Made by a program: the position numbers and the translations under genes. From assembly GCA_003290165.1 (NCBI GenBank), contig QNQO01000219.1:310001-374000 (forward strand): a DNA stretch of 64,000 nucleotides, given 5' to 3'. Under the pieces are notes generated by a model. It was not told the DNA's origin. It saw only the letters and a program-made list of their open reading frames with translations, and made no database searches. Source of the stretch: Berberis thunbergii (taxonomy: Eukaryota; Streptophyta; Magnoliopsida; Ranunculales; Berberidaceae). Of the stretch, positions 45,781 through 56,710 are shown piece after piece. The stretch's first letter is position 1, and each line of letters starts with the position of its first letter.

Positions 45781-46750
45781 GTATCTCGAATATCTCATCT
45801 CGAGAAAAATCTTAAAAATAAAATAAAATGGTAATTATATCTCGAGAAACATTCAACAGTTGCCTTTTTTTAAATGAATCTCAAATAGCTCATCTCGAGT
45901 TTAACGGTCTAGAATTAATCACACACATCTCGAGATAAATTTAATAATCCAAATTTAATCACACATATCTCGAGGTAAAACTAACAATTCAAATTTGATC
46001 GTGCACGCACCTCAATGTATACCTAATGATCTAGATTTACTCACACATCTCGAGGAATCTAACAATCTAGATATAACCACACACATCTCGAGGTAAATCT
46101 ATCAGTCCATATTTAAACACACACATCTCAAGGTGAATCTAACTGTCAGATTTTATCACATCATCTCGAGGTAAATCTAACCGTTCAAATTTAATTATGC
46201 ACGTACCTCGAGAAAATATGTTGTTCCAAAATTAACTACTTACGCGTCTCGAGGAAATTTTAATGGCCAAATTTTTTTGCACACATCTCGAAGTAAATCT
46301 AACAATCCATATTTAATCATACGCACATCTTAATTAAATTTGAAGTTAGTTGACCTCGAGATGTGTACAATAATTTGTACTATTAGATTTACCTTGAGAT
46401 GTGTTCACGATTAAATTTATATTGATTAACTTTAGTCCGTCGGATTTCCTCGAGATGCAGACATTATCAAATTTTGAATCGTTAGATTTTCTTGAAATGT
46501 GTGCATGATTAAATTTGAATGATTCGATTTTACCTTGAGATATGTGTATACGATGCGTTCAAGATGAGTTTGAAATATAAAATCTGGACTATTGGATTTT
46601 CCTCGAGATGCATTGTATGAAATAGAAAAAATTTCTCGAGATGAATTGTGTAAGATTAAATTTGGACTGTTTGATTTTTCTCGAGCTGATTTGTTTGAGA
46701 TATAAAATTTTTAAATCAACTATTGAATTTTCCTCGAGATAACCCAAAAA
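45781..46750. repeat. CTCGAG-centred repeat array that reverses orientation
   Basis: Roughly 20 degenerate units of about 40 bp. From 45781 to about 46340 they read CACACATCTCGAGGTAAATC + TAACAATCCAAATTTAATCA. From about 46345 to 46750 they are the inverse complement (TGATTAAATTTGAA..., ATTTTCCTCGAGATGTGTGC). The palindromic core CTCGAG is kept in most units. No coding frame. The two half-arrays can pair as a long imperfect hairpin. Confidence 0.85.
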
Positions 46751-46792
46751 ACAACATATTTCTAAAATAATAAAATCAACGCAAAATACTAA

Positions 46793-46976
46793 GAGGGTGT
46801 CTTTATTTGCATCACTTATACATGGCATGTCAATTACAAGTAATTGGGATGTATAAGTGACTATAAGCATCACTACGGTGGTTATAGAAATCAAGCCGAT
46901 TATACTTGTTAACAAGTGTCAGTAAACAAATGTGATTTAAGGTAGTCTATATAAGTGGTGGAAACAAACACTCCAT
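46793..46976. mobile_element. Small MITE, probably PIF/Harbinger type
   Basis: Ends of about 25 bases are imperfect inverted repeats (GGGTGTCTTTATTTGCATCA and, inverted, GGAGTGTTTGTTTCCACCAC), flanked by TAA (46790-46792 and 46977-46979). Length 184 bp. Classification rests on the 3-bp TAA duplication. Confidence 0.55.
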
Positions 46977-46979
46977 TAA

Positions 46980-47355
46980 TATTATTTGATCATCTAGTGT
47001 GGTTGAATTAAAAGCTATGCTTTTTTTTTTTGTGAAAATTAAAAAGCTTTGTTTTATAGTGAAGAATTACATTATTCACTGACTTCTTACGGAGCTTATC
47101 GTTCTACTAAGCGCATTAATTTGTGGGGTCAATCATAAATATGACTTAGTACGTGAAAGCATTTATTTTTCTCGTGTATCTCATTCAACATAATAACATC
47201 ATTGGATCATTGTCAGCATGTTTCTTAAAGAAACCACCCCATTATTAAGAGAACTAAAATTGAAATCCTCTATTTGATTTTTATTTTTTTAAATTGAGGG
47301 TTTAATTCCAAAGGGGTGTTCAAATTCTTAAATGTTTTGACCGTTACTTTTAATA
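46980..47355. other. Unassigned DNA
   Basis: AT-rich, nothing recognised. Confidence 0.35.
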
Positions 47356-47364
47356 AAAACTAAA

Positions 47365-47662
47365 GGGTTGGGATCCAGGACACAGATTTGTGTCCCAACA
47401 AAAATTCAACCCATTTGAAGACTTATAGTGTGGTTAAATCCGTTGTTCTAGTTAAAGTGTTACATTCGTTTAATGTCACCATTAACTTGAACACCCCATT
47501 TAATGGAGTTAATAGTTTTAAAACTAGACAAAACTTTGTGAAAGTGATCTATATGGTAAAAAGATCATCTCCATCAAGGATGTCTTTTAGAATTTATAAG
47601 TGGGTAAAATAAAATTTCTATCTAAAATTGGGTCACGAATTTGTGTCTCCAAATCCCAACCT
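47365..47662. mobile_element. Mutator-type MITE (298 bp)
   Basis: A 9-bp target duplication AAAACTAAA (47356-47364 and 47663-47671), diagnostic of Mutator-like elements. Ends are GGGTTGGGAT and, inverted, AGGTTGGGAT, with extended imperfect inverted repeats (GACACAGATTTGTGTCCCAA against GACACAAATTCGTGACCCAA). No coding capacity. Confidence 0.72.
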
Positions 47663-47671
47663 AAAACTAAA

Positions 47672-48333
47672 AAGGAAGGTGTCAAACTATCGCTTTTGGT
47701 ATACTCACCTCTGCAGTTGCTCGCGAGTTTGGAAAAAAAAAAAAAAAAGGAGCATGACAATTGCTAAGAAAACGAGGAATGTGTAAGGATGAAGAAAAAC
47801 CGAGCTTGACAAACCTTGCTTAACTAGATAAAGCATTAATGGTCACTAGTTTTGGCAATATTTAAAATCTTTGTTCACCATTATTGCAGTTGTAATAAGA
47901 ATTCATGAAATGGAGACAACTACCTATGTGAGAAAGTGATAATGGTAATTTACCAAGCAAGTTCAATAAGCTAGAGAGGAACGAACTATGCAAAAATGGT
48001 TTTAGTTGAATCAAAAATGAATCTTCAACATTTTAGAAAATAGAGGAATGCATTATTCACGTAAAATATATCTAGCGATGGTAAATGATTATGATGTCTC
48101 ATATCATAAGCTTGCAGAAAATTCAAAAACCACAAATTCTTCTAATACACTAATTATTACGAACACTAATGGCAAATAAATAACAAAAAAAAATATTAAT
48201 CTTAATCAAGCTAAATCAGCATAATAAGGACTAATCTATTTGAATTTATTAAAAACTACAAAATTGGTAAATGGCCATCTATGTATACAACTAACATGAT
48301 GAACACTAGTAATGATTATCTAGAGAAAAAATC
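47672..48333. other. Unassigned DNA
   Basis: An A-run at about 47732-47747; otherwise nothing recognised. Confidence 0.35.
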
Positions 48334-48335
48334 TA

Positions 48336-48523
48336 ATTGTTGAGGGAAATTGTGAGGAAAACAGCGAGGGACTCCACAAGGAGGAGGGGGAGCCATTTAT
48401 TCTCTTTGGGATGCGCATTTTCAATTTTTGAGATATGTGCATTGAAAAATTAAATGCGCATCCCAAAAAAATGGACGGCTTTCCCTCCCCTCTGTGGAGT
48501 CCCTCGCTGCTTTCCTTGACAAT
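48336..48523. mobile_element. Foldback MITE, family A, copy 2
   Basis: Inverted arms ATTGTTGAGGGAAA...AGCGAGGGACTCCACA...GGGATGCGCATTT against their complements on the right, with TA flanks (48334-48335 and 48524-48525). Outer and inner motifs match the copy at 3943-4099, but the arms here are longer and more diverged. It ends 15 bases before the Ds-like element at 48539. Confidence 0.7.
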
Positions 48524-48538
48524 TAGACGGGTTCTTAT

Positions 48539-50080
48539 TAGGGATGGCAACGGGGCGGATTGGGGTGGATTTGAGCAAATCCATCCCCGATCCGTCACTA
48601 ATATCGGATCCCCAATCCGCCCCGCAAATCCGTTTGCAATTTTAAATCAATATCCATAACCGCCCCGTGCAGATACGCGGATATCCGCCCCGCCCCGCAA
48701 ATCCGCACAAACATTATAACAAAAAATTAAAAAATAATCTCTGAATTCGTAAAAAAAAATTACAAAAAATTCTACAATTTACAATGAATTCGTACAAAAA
48801 ATTCTGAATTCGTACAAATTTTTTTATGATCTGATCGGATGATCAAGATCTGATATGATCTGATTGATCGTTTGATCAAGATCTGATCTGTTCGATCGGA
48901 TGATCACGATCTGATCTGATCGATAGGATGATCAAGATCTGATCGATCGGGCGATCAAGATCTGATCTGTTCGATCGGATGATCAAGATCTGATAAGATC
49001 GGATCGATCTGATGATCAAGATCTGATATGATCGGATCGATCGGATGATCAAGATCTGATCTGTTCGATCGGATGATCAAGATCTGATAAGATCGGATCG
49101 ATTTGATGATCAAGATCTGATATGATCGGATCGATAGGATGATCAAGACCTGATCTGATGATCCAGAACTGATCTGATCGATCGGATGATCAAGATCTGA
49201 TATGATCGATCGGATGATCAAGATCTGATCTGTTCGATCGGATGATCAAGACCTGATCTGATGATCAAGACCTGATCTGATGATCCAGAACTGATCTGAT
49301 ATGATCTGATCGATCGGATGATCAAGATCTGATCTGTTCGATCGGATGATCAAGACTTGATCTGATGATCCAGAACTGATCTGATATGATCTGATCGATC
49401 GGATGATCAAGATCTGATCTGTTCGATCGGATGATCAAGATCTGATATGATCTGATCGATCGGATGATCAATATCAAGATCAGATCTAAGCTATGATCAG
49501 AGAAGGAGATTCGGAGAAGGAGAAGGGGCGATCTCCTGTGAGAGGGAGATCTCTCTGCGAGGGAGCAATGACGCGGCGTGAGGTATCAGTCGCGGTCGAC
49601 GCGGTGTGAGGGAGCAGGGTCCAGGGAGGCAGATCTCGTGGCCGAGCGGCGTGAGGGAGGGCGAGCGGCGTGAGCGGTGATCTTCCCTTGAACCGAAGAT
49701 CTTCCCTTCCTCTTTTTCGGCTGATCTGATCTGGGGGAGGGGAGAGCTTGTGCTCTGTGAGACAGTGAGAGGGAGAGTTCGGTGAGGGTGAGGGTGAGGG
49801 AGCGATTGGTGTGAGGGAGCGAATGTGGAGGGATTGTGATTTCTGAAAACAGTTAATCCTTTATATAGGCGAAGGGCAATTTTGTAAATTTGTTGGTTAA
49901 ACAGATATCCGCGGGGCTTTCGGGGCGGATATGGCGAAATCCGTATCCGCCCCGAATAGTGAACGGATATTTTTTGGATATCCAAAGCCACCCGAAAATC
50001 CATTCAGCCATATCCAAAACCGCCCCAAACGGATTGAGTGGGGCGGATATCCGTGAAAATCCGCCCCACTGCCATCCCTA
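48539..50080. mobile_element. Ds-like hAT element with GATC minisatellite (1.5 kb)
   Basis: Perfect 8-bp duplication GTTCTTAT (48531-48538 and 50081-50088). Ends TAGGGATGGCAACGGGGCGG and, inverted, TAGGGATGGCAGTGGGGCGG form a TIR of about 20 bp close to the maize Ac/Ds end TAGGGATGAAA. Subterminal arrays of GGATATCCGCCCCGC occur at both ends. Between them are the GATC-rich array (48830-49480) and a 300-base block (49500-49850) with GAGGGAGATCTC and GTGAGGGAGCG repeats. On the minus strand that block resembles a CT-rich plant leader, so it may be captured gene DNA; no protein was recognised. Confidence 0.9.
48830..49480. repeat. GATC-rich minisatellite, about 30-bp unit
   Basis: Repeats of GATGATCAAGATCTGAT joined by CTGTTCGATCG or ATGATCGGATCGATCG, roughly every 28-33 bases over 650 bases, with the four-base palindrome GATC every few bases. 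Any reading frame through it is a repeat artefact. Confidence 0.9.
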
Positions 50081-50088
50081 GTTCTTAT

Positions 50089-50372
50089 CTTGACCAACAA
50101 CAATATTTTCTCTTTGTGATATATATACCATTCAAAAAGTACTTGCACTGTACTTCAATTCTAGGGAATTGAAGTGTAGAAATATCCTAGATAGAGAGGA
50201 GTAATGGGACATCACAAATCAAAAGTTGTTGCAAATGCACATTCACTGGCCTCCGCAATTAAGAGAGAAAAAAAAGGCCCACAATCACAACTAGGAGGAG
50301 GAAGATCGATCAAGAGTTTTGTGTAAGAAGTTTGATGACATTTTGCCGGTAACGTAGTCATCGGAGATACAA
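50089..50372. other. Unassigned DNA between two transposons
   Basis: Short host segment, nothing recognised. Confidence 0.35.
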
Positions 50373-50737
50373 GGGCTCGTTTGGTTATTTGATGGAATGG
50401 GAAAGAAAATGGAAATGGTAATAGAAATGGTAATGGTAATGAGAATGAAAATGGTAATGAAAATATGTATGTTTGGTATACTTTTAAAATGATAAGGTGG
50501 TAATGTAAAACTTATTTTCAAAAATACCCTCATTTAGTTAAAATGAGAGAGTGTGAGGAGGGTAAAAATGGTCATTAGGTAACTTTGACCATTACAATGG
50601 GAATGACAATGGCCATTCATAGGGCGAGGTAGGATTGGCCATTACAATGAATTTTTGTTTCACCAAACAAAGGAATGTACTTGACCATTGTAATAGCCTT
50701 TACATTACAATGATCAAAGGGATAACCAAACATGCCC
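50373..50737. mobile_element. MITE with GGGCTCGTTTGGTT ends (365 bp)
   Basis: Ends GGGCTCGTTTGGTTATTTGA and, inverted, GGGCATGTTTGGTTATCCCT. Flanks are CAA and TAA, so the target duplication is imperfect. The interior is rich in AATGGTAATGG / CCATTACAATG complementary blocks. Confidence 0.65.
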
Positions 50738-50870
50738 TAATATATATTGATAGTACACTTGATAAAAAAAAAAAAAAAAAAAAAAGTCAACCCGAAGATA
50801 CAATAATATATAGTGATAGTACACTTGATAAAAAAAAACCAAAAAAAGGTCAACCCGAAGATAATACCAC
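50738..50870. repeat. Tandem duplication with poly(A) core
   Basis: Two copies of 'tattgatagtacacttgata' + A-run + 'gtcaacccgaagata', about 65 bases each. Confidence 0.7.
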
Positions 50871-52106
50871 ATGGCCGGTAACCATGAATTTAATCTGTTA
50901 GTTGTTGATTTGCTCCAAATCTTAAATAATTTGTTGTTCTGATTATAGGTCATATTTTCCCAAACCATTCATGCTGAATAAAACAAACATTTATTAAGTT
51001 CATTTTTAGCGAAAGATATTTATTTAGTTGAATAATATTGTTATGAGAATATTTTTGGGGAGCTAAAATGTTTGTGGTGGACTCGATCGAGATTGTAGTT
51101 GTTTCGGGATGGAAAACCTTTTTATAAGTTGAAAGAGAGTTTGTTTTTGTCCGGTGGGTAAGCGAGTCTTGTGATGTACAAATCAAGCACGTCTACCTAA
51201 AAGAGTAATTCTAGTCAGTATTTTATTTGTGGTTTTTTCTTAATTTTGGTTTGGTGTTTTTACACTTTTTACTCTCCCTCTTTAAAACACAACTACAAAC
51301 ACTATCTATATAAAAGGTAAAAGTATAAAAAAACCCAAATAAAACCAAAAAAATGTCAGCAAACAAGGCTGACTATAATTTTTGAATTTATTTTCATCTG
51401 GACACGGCTAATTGTCACCACCAGTCATGCACTCTCCTAAGAAAATCTCCAATGGGGATGGATAAAGTCAAAAATTGGATAACTTTATCCATCCCTAATC
51501 CCAATTGGGATAAATAACTCCTATGCATCCCTCAAAATAGATAAATTTATCCATCCTGCTATCTATTAATAGTATGAATCAAACGACTTCTCCCACTCCC
51601 GAGCGGTCCAGATTCCAAACAACTTTTTTTATCTGGTTATTTGTCCCACACCCTGCCTAGTACCACCATACTATTTACAATTTTTCATTTATAATTATTA
51701 ATTTTGAAAAACTATAATTTATTATGTTAGTTGTTCATACAATATATTTTGTGTGGTTGAGCTTATTTTAAGAGTGTACTACATTAATAATTCACTCAAT
51801 TCTCGAAGCATGAGTTCATAAAAAGAACTCATTCAACGTCTTCATTATATATTTGCAAAGGTTTATTCATTCATCTATCATCTTTTCTTCTATCACCATT
51901 TTGCTAATTACATATGATGATACATCAAATCATCATTTGATCGACATCGTACACGTGTCATAATAATCTTATCAATAGAAAAAAAAACAAATCTGATTGT
52001 ATGCTCAATCCAGCAAGACCCAAACAGTAGTAAGCCCATCACTGACAGAATTCAGACAGTCAGTTCGAGTTATAATGAGCCAATAAGCCCACACGTCACG
52101 CGATCA
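50871..52106. other. Unassigned DNA
   Basis: AT-rich with no recognised gene. The last part (about 52020-52114, 'aagcccacacgtcacgcgat') joins the DNA after 54170 once the Ds-like element is removed and could belong to the 5' LTR of the Tat-like element. Confidence 0.35.
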
Positions 52107-52798
52107 GGCTCAATTAGGGGTGAGCACATGCGGATCAGTTCCAAATTTGAAATAGCCTCACTCAAACCGTTTAAAATTAATAGATTCGATTTGATCCGGT
52201 CCAAATTCCCTTATTTTGAAAATTGAAACTGAACCTAACTCGAACCGTTTAAAAGAATCTGGTTCATACGGTTCCAAACTGTTCCACTGTTTAACACCAT
52301 TAAGTGAATGGTCAAATGCCAAAAATTTTGATCAAGCAGTTGGGTGATGGGCGGATGTCATGGACTAGTAATCCGTGCGGCACTAGCTATCCAATTCACT
52401 AGTAAGCCTATGAGTAGTTACTTTGACGGGCACAAACATTAACTTGAGAATGCACAATATCAATCTGTAGACAATATAACAATGCACAGTAGTCAGTAAA
52501 AGCTCTCATTCACATTCAATAGATTACAATGGGGAGGAACGTTCGGAAGGACGTTGCTCAAGACTAGTTCGATGCTATCAATCGAAGAAAATAAAAGTTT
52601 GAAGTTGAAAAGCAATGCAAAGAAAATAATAAAAATGCTAGCGGTACAGTCTGGCCCGACTATGCAATGGAGGCAACACGTCCTCACAGTCAAGAGCTCA
52701 AACATTCCCCCTATAATATAGATGCTAAGCATTTGGGCACTTTTCAAAAGGGAACATTGAGTTTTGAGACCATTAGGAAGGCCTCTGACCTTGAGTCC

Positions 52799-52953
52799 TG
52801 ACAGCGGATATCCGCCTATTTGTCCGGAGCGGGGATGGTTTTAAAAAAAAATGATAAACGAATATGCGGGACGGTTTTGGAGACCCGAAATTCCTCGCGG
52901 AACGGGAATGAATTTGCTCAAATCCGCCCAAATCCGCCCTGTTGCCATCCCTA
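52799..52953. mobile_element. Truncated end of a second Ds-like element (nested)
   Basis: Contains GCGGATATCCGCC and ends GTTGCCATCCCTA (52953), the inverted end TAGGGATGGCAAC of the family seen at 48539-50080. Only this end was found; the other terminus is missing. Confidence 0.6.
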
Positions 52954-53593
52954 TGATGTATCCATATCGTATCCTATAACAGTGGTATGGATACAAAAAT
53001 TACACACAAATCCAATGAACGAACTTGTTGAAAATGAGAGGAACCTCCATCGGTCACATACTCTGGATTGCTAAGCAATCCAAAATGAGAGCAGCTAGGA
53101 TTGCTATTTCTTTGGCTCCGAGAAGCTCCTCTTGCAATGCAACCCAAAATGAGAGCAGCTGAGCAAAGTACGGAGAAAACAACACAACACTAAATTACTC
53201 ACAGTGTCTTCTATCAAACCTAAAATATACTGAATTAACCTAACAAATGCAAACCCATTATAAACTACCAAAATGACAACAATTCCAAATTGGGGTTTTC
53301 AAGTAATACTGTAACAAGGCGAAAGAAAGAAAAATACAGGAAAATTCGGTACCTTCAATACAAGGTTGTAGAAGCACTCAGTTTCAGTGTTTCTTATCTG
53401 CGTATTATAGTGTTAATGGCATAGTTTAACATCCATATATTCCACCTAAACCCAATTCAATACATCAAAACCCAAAACCCCAAATAAAAGTAGATTTGAG
53501 AGATCCACCTCCAGTATCATTCAAATCCAAAACATCAAAACCCAAAACCCTCCACCATCAGTATCCCTCAGATCCATCACCGTCGCCGCTGCT

Positions 53594-53800
53594 CTATTTT
53601 TCTCCTTCATCTCCATTTTCGTCTGTGTATGTCGGTTTCAGATTCTCATCATCGCCACCGTCTCCATCTCGATCACACTTAGAGAAAGATTGAGATCTGT
53701 CGAAGCTCAAGCTGGACGAAAAGCACAATCCAGATAAAGATGGAGCGGCGGAGGAGAAGCTTGATTTGGGGGTTGTGAGAGAAGTGGAGACGACCGCCAT
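53594..53800 (-). pseudogene. Possible captured first exon with plastid-transit-like N-terminus
   Basis: An ATG in good context (GCAGCAATGGCG, 53800) opens MAVVSTSLTTPKSSFSSAAP, then LSGLCFSSSLSFDRSQSF: Ser/Thr-rich, basic, almost no acidic residues for about 40 residues, as in chloroplast transit peptides. An acidic stretch (DGDGGDDEN) follows. The frame continues only to 53594. The parent gene is not recognised. A block of about 28 bp (TTGATTTGGGGGTTGTGAGA) is duplicated at its start (53761 and about 53834). It lies wholly inside the Ds-like element. Confidence 0.45.
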
Positions 53801-54727
53801 TGCTGCCTGGTTTTGCTACTCCTTTCTCGCCATTGATTTGGGGGTTGCGAAAGAGGTGTAGACTACAACAAATGAAATGACGAGTAGCTGTTGGTGTGGT
53901 TTTGGGAGCTGCGATCGCAGGGGCACAGCAGCACCACGCTGGTGCGATCTCTTCTAATACTTTCTTCTTCGGTATGGGTGTGGGGAAGGTTGGTTTTAGA
54001 ATTTCATTTTAAATATTAGTAACTGGACTCTGACCGTTTTACAACGGATCCGAACCGACTCCGACGGTATTTAAAATTATAACTTTAAAATCTTGACTGT
54101 TTGGAGCAAAATGGTTCAGTTCGATTTGAACTGCGGTTCTTTGATCCGTTTTCTTACTCCTAGGCTCAATACTCGTAAGACCTCTAAGGCAAGTATTTGA
54201 GAGATCTACCCAAGACAGGCAAACCAAAAACACATTGTATTCTGACTAGGAAACATACATTAGATATAAGTCGGGTAAAGAAACTTCCTTACATGAACAA
54301 CATTAAGAAATAGAACCTCCCCCGCAGATCTAAGAGCACGAGTCGTGTAGGAAAATTATTTCACATGGACAGCTTCAATAAGAAAATGATCTTCACAACA
54401 AGATTATTTTCCCTAAATTACGCCACCAAAGGCCTAGCCGAACAAGACTCATTCACTATAAAAGGGAGATAAAGTCGATAAACTAGAGGTACGCAATATA
54501 ACATAGTTTACAGTTTTAAACCTCTCATAAGTCTTATCTAACTTAAGCATCGAAATGACATAAGCCACCATACGTTGGTCCTTGGCTCACGTTTGCTACT
54601 TGTGCAGGTTTAGATAAGCAGCGATGAACGATATTAGAAATCGATTACATTAGCTTAGCACCATCCGTGAGGAACGACAAAGTTCCTAAAAAAACTGTAG
54701 TTTCACATTTTCCATAGAATCAGTGAG

Positions 54728-56110
54728 ATGGTGATGACAAGGTCCCGCAACAATGAAGATGTTGTCGAGCCTTCAAACACTCAAACCGACAGAACACCGC
54801 CAGTTCCACCACTGCCACGGGAGAAACCTTCTCAAAACCCCGTGTTGGTGGCGGCTGCAACTGACCCGATGGTGAACCTATTCTCAACACATATGCAACA
54901 GATCGTAGAGACGTTGAAGACTCTCAAACAGTTGAATCATCCACCTACAGAGGGAGATCGTGAGCAGCAAAGGGCTCGTTCCCCAGAAAGTTCAAGAGAG
55001 CATGTTCAGGAGAGTCACGCAGCCCAACAACTTCTCAATGGACAAGAGTTTGAAGCACGACCAATAGAGACCCAGCGTCCGGAGCTGACAGACATGGCTT
55101 GCACAACCCCCTCCGCAATAGGGCCACAAACCCAGACGTGTTGTTCAGTCTCACGATCTCTCCGTTGATGGACCATATCATGGATGAACCGCTGCGCAAG
55201 AAATACACCCCACTGAAGTTGGAGTTTTACGAAGGGAAAGGAGACTCGACCGATCACCTGCCTCACTTCCAGCACGTTATGGCGCTCAAGGAAGGGTCCG
55301 ATACAATAATGTGTCGATCATTCTCTACGAGCCTGAAGACGTTAGCACTGACGTGGTTCCACAGCTTTCCTTCGAAATCCATCAATTCATTCTGGATGTT
55401 GGCATTGGCGTTTCTTACATTTTTCATGGCCAACCAATGGCTCAGGAGGGGGTCACATTATTTACTTACCATAAAACAAAAATAGAACAAGACGTTGAGA
55501 GAGTATGTTACTCGTTTTAATAATGAAATGACCCTCATCGATGGTTGTAGTGATGACACCGCCGTCACGGCTTTCACTTCGGGTTTGAAAATAGGCAAGC
55601 TCTATTACTTCCTCATCCTGAACCCCCAGCCAATATGATAGACTTGCTCAGAGATGCCCAGAGATACATCACTGTGGATAACATGCTAGCCGCCAAAAGA
55701 GAGTCGGAGTCAGAAAAAAAACCATTTGTCCTGAAATATAAGAAATAGAGGAAGAAGAAAGAGGACGATGACAGTAACAAGAGGAAGCATACATACTACA
55801 AAAGTGACTCGGGCCGCCCCAAATAGGACAAGGTCTCAAATTACGTCGGGTCCAAGTCTATCACCCCTCTCAACACCAGTCTGTCCGACATCCTTGATTC
55901 CATCAAATATTGGGAAGAATTGAAGTGGTCGCCTAAGCAACGAGGAGGCCTGCTAGGCGCGATAACATCAAATACTGCGCCTACCACAAGGAAGGCGGGC
56001 ATGATACCAGACGTTGTCAAGGACATCGTCATTTACGTCCTCCATGGGGTCGGTCCCGAGGGAAAGCAATCAAACATGTCCCACAAGAGGACACTGACCG
56101 AGATGGGACA
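54728..56110 (+). pseudogene. gag of the Tat-like element
   Basis: ATG at 54728 (MVMTRSRNNEDVV). Gag homology begins in a second frame near 55130 (FSLTISPLMDHIMDEPLRKK, LEFYEGKGDSTDHLPHFQ, LALTWFHSFPSKSI) and continues with shifts and stops (FNNEMTLIDG, MIDLLRDAQRYI). A zinc-knuckle-like YCAYHKEGGHD is near 55973. At least three frame changes. Typical Tat/Ogre retrotransposon gag, not expressible as one protein. Confidence 0.78.
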
Positions 56111-56134
56111 CCATCTTAGTGTGAGGACCGACAA

Positions 56135-56710
56135 GTGCAGCACACACGAGTTCAGAACTCGATCCTATCACTGACGTTTACGGAGAGGGATTTCCAAGGG
56201 GTACATTTTCCTCATAATGATGCCCTGGTCATCTCCATCATTATTACTAAGTGGGAGGTAAAAAGGGTTTTGGTGGACACTGGAAGCTCACTAAATGTCT
56301 TGTTCCTTAGTGCATTCCGCAACATGCAGCTGCAGGAGAACCTAACGCCCGTCAACCCTACGATCGGATTCAGCGGAGAGAAATGCTTTCCCATCAGAAA
56401 GATCAATCTTATGGTGGTGGCTTGCCAAGAGTTTATGGTAGTTGACACCTCATCCACCTACAACATCATTCTAGGAAGGCACTGTCTACATCATATGAAA
56501 GCAATGGTATCCACCCTGCACCAATGCCTAAAATATACAACCAACCATGCTCAATGGACTATCCAAGGAGATCAGCCAACAACAAGAGACTGCCATTATG
56601 CAGCCCTAAAGCAGCTGAATTGTTGCCAATTACATCTCAAGCCTACAGAACCAACATGTCAAACATCAGGCCTAGACAAAAGAGTTGAATTACTTTATGT
56701 GGGCAGATGA
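56135..56710 (+). pseudogene. Aspartic protease region of the Tat-like element
   Basis: Open for 191 codons. GVHFPHNDALVISIIITKWE and VKRVLVDTGSSLNVLF give the DTGS active site, followed by the flap region (INLMVVACQEFMVV) and YNIILGRHCLHHMKAMVST, a normal Tat protease ending. It is followed by a stop at 56708 and then non-coding DNA where reverse transcriptase would start. Confidence 0.85.

Larger units (their letters stand above)
52115..54162. mobile_element. Ds-like hAT element carrying a possible gene fragment (2.0 kb)
   Basis: Perfect 8-bp duplication GGCTCAAT (52107-52114 and 54163-54170). Ends TAGGGGTGAGCACATGCGGATC and, inverted, TAGGAGTAAGAAAACGGATC agree in about 15 of 20 positions. 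Subterminal AACCGTTTAAAA-like and GGTTC/GAACCG motifs occur at both ends (52150-52290 and 54030-54150). Inside are a truncated end of another Ds-like element (52799-52953) and a block with a plausible coding start (53594-53800). Confidence 0.85.

Noticed and set aside
48979..49480. Regularly spaced repeats that might suggest a CRISPR array
   Set aside because: Units are contiguous degenerate GATC blocks without unique spacers, in a plant transposon.
49497..50003. 168-residue minus-strand frame in the GATC element
   Set aside because: It crosses the subterminal motif array and CT-rich block. It could include captured leader DNA but shows no domain, so it was not called as a gene.
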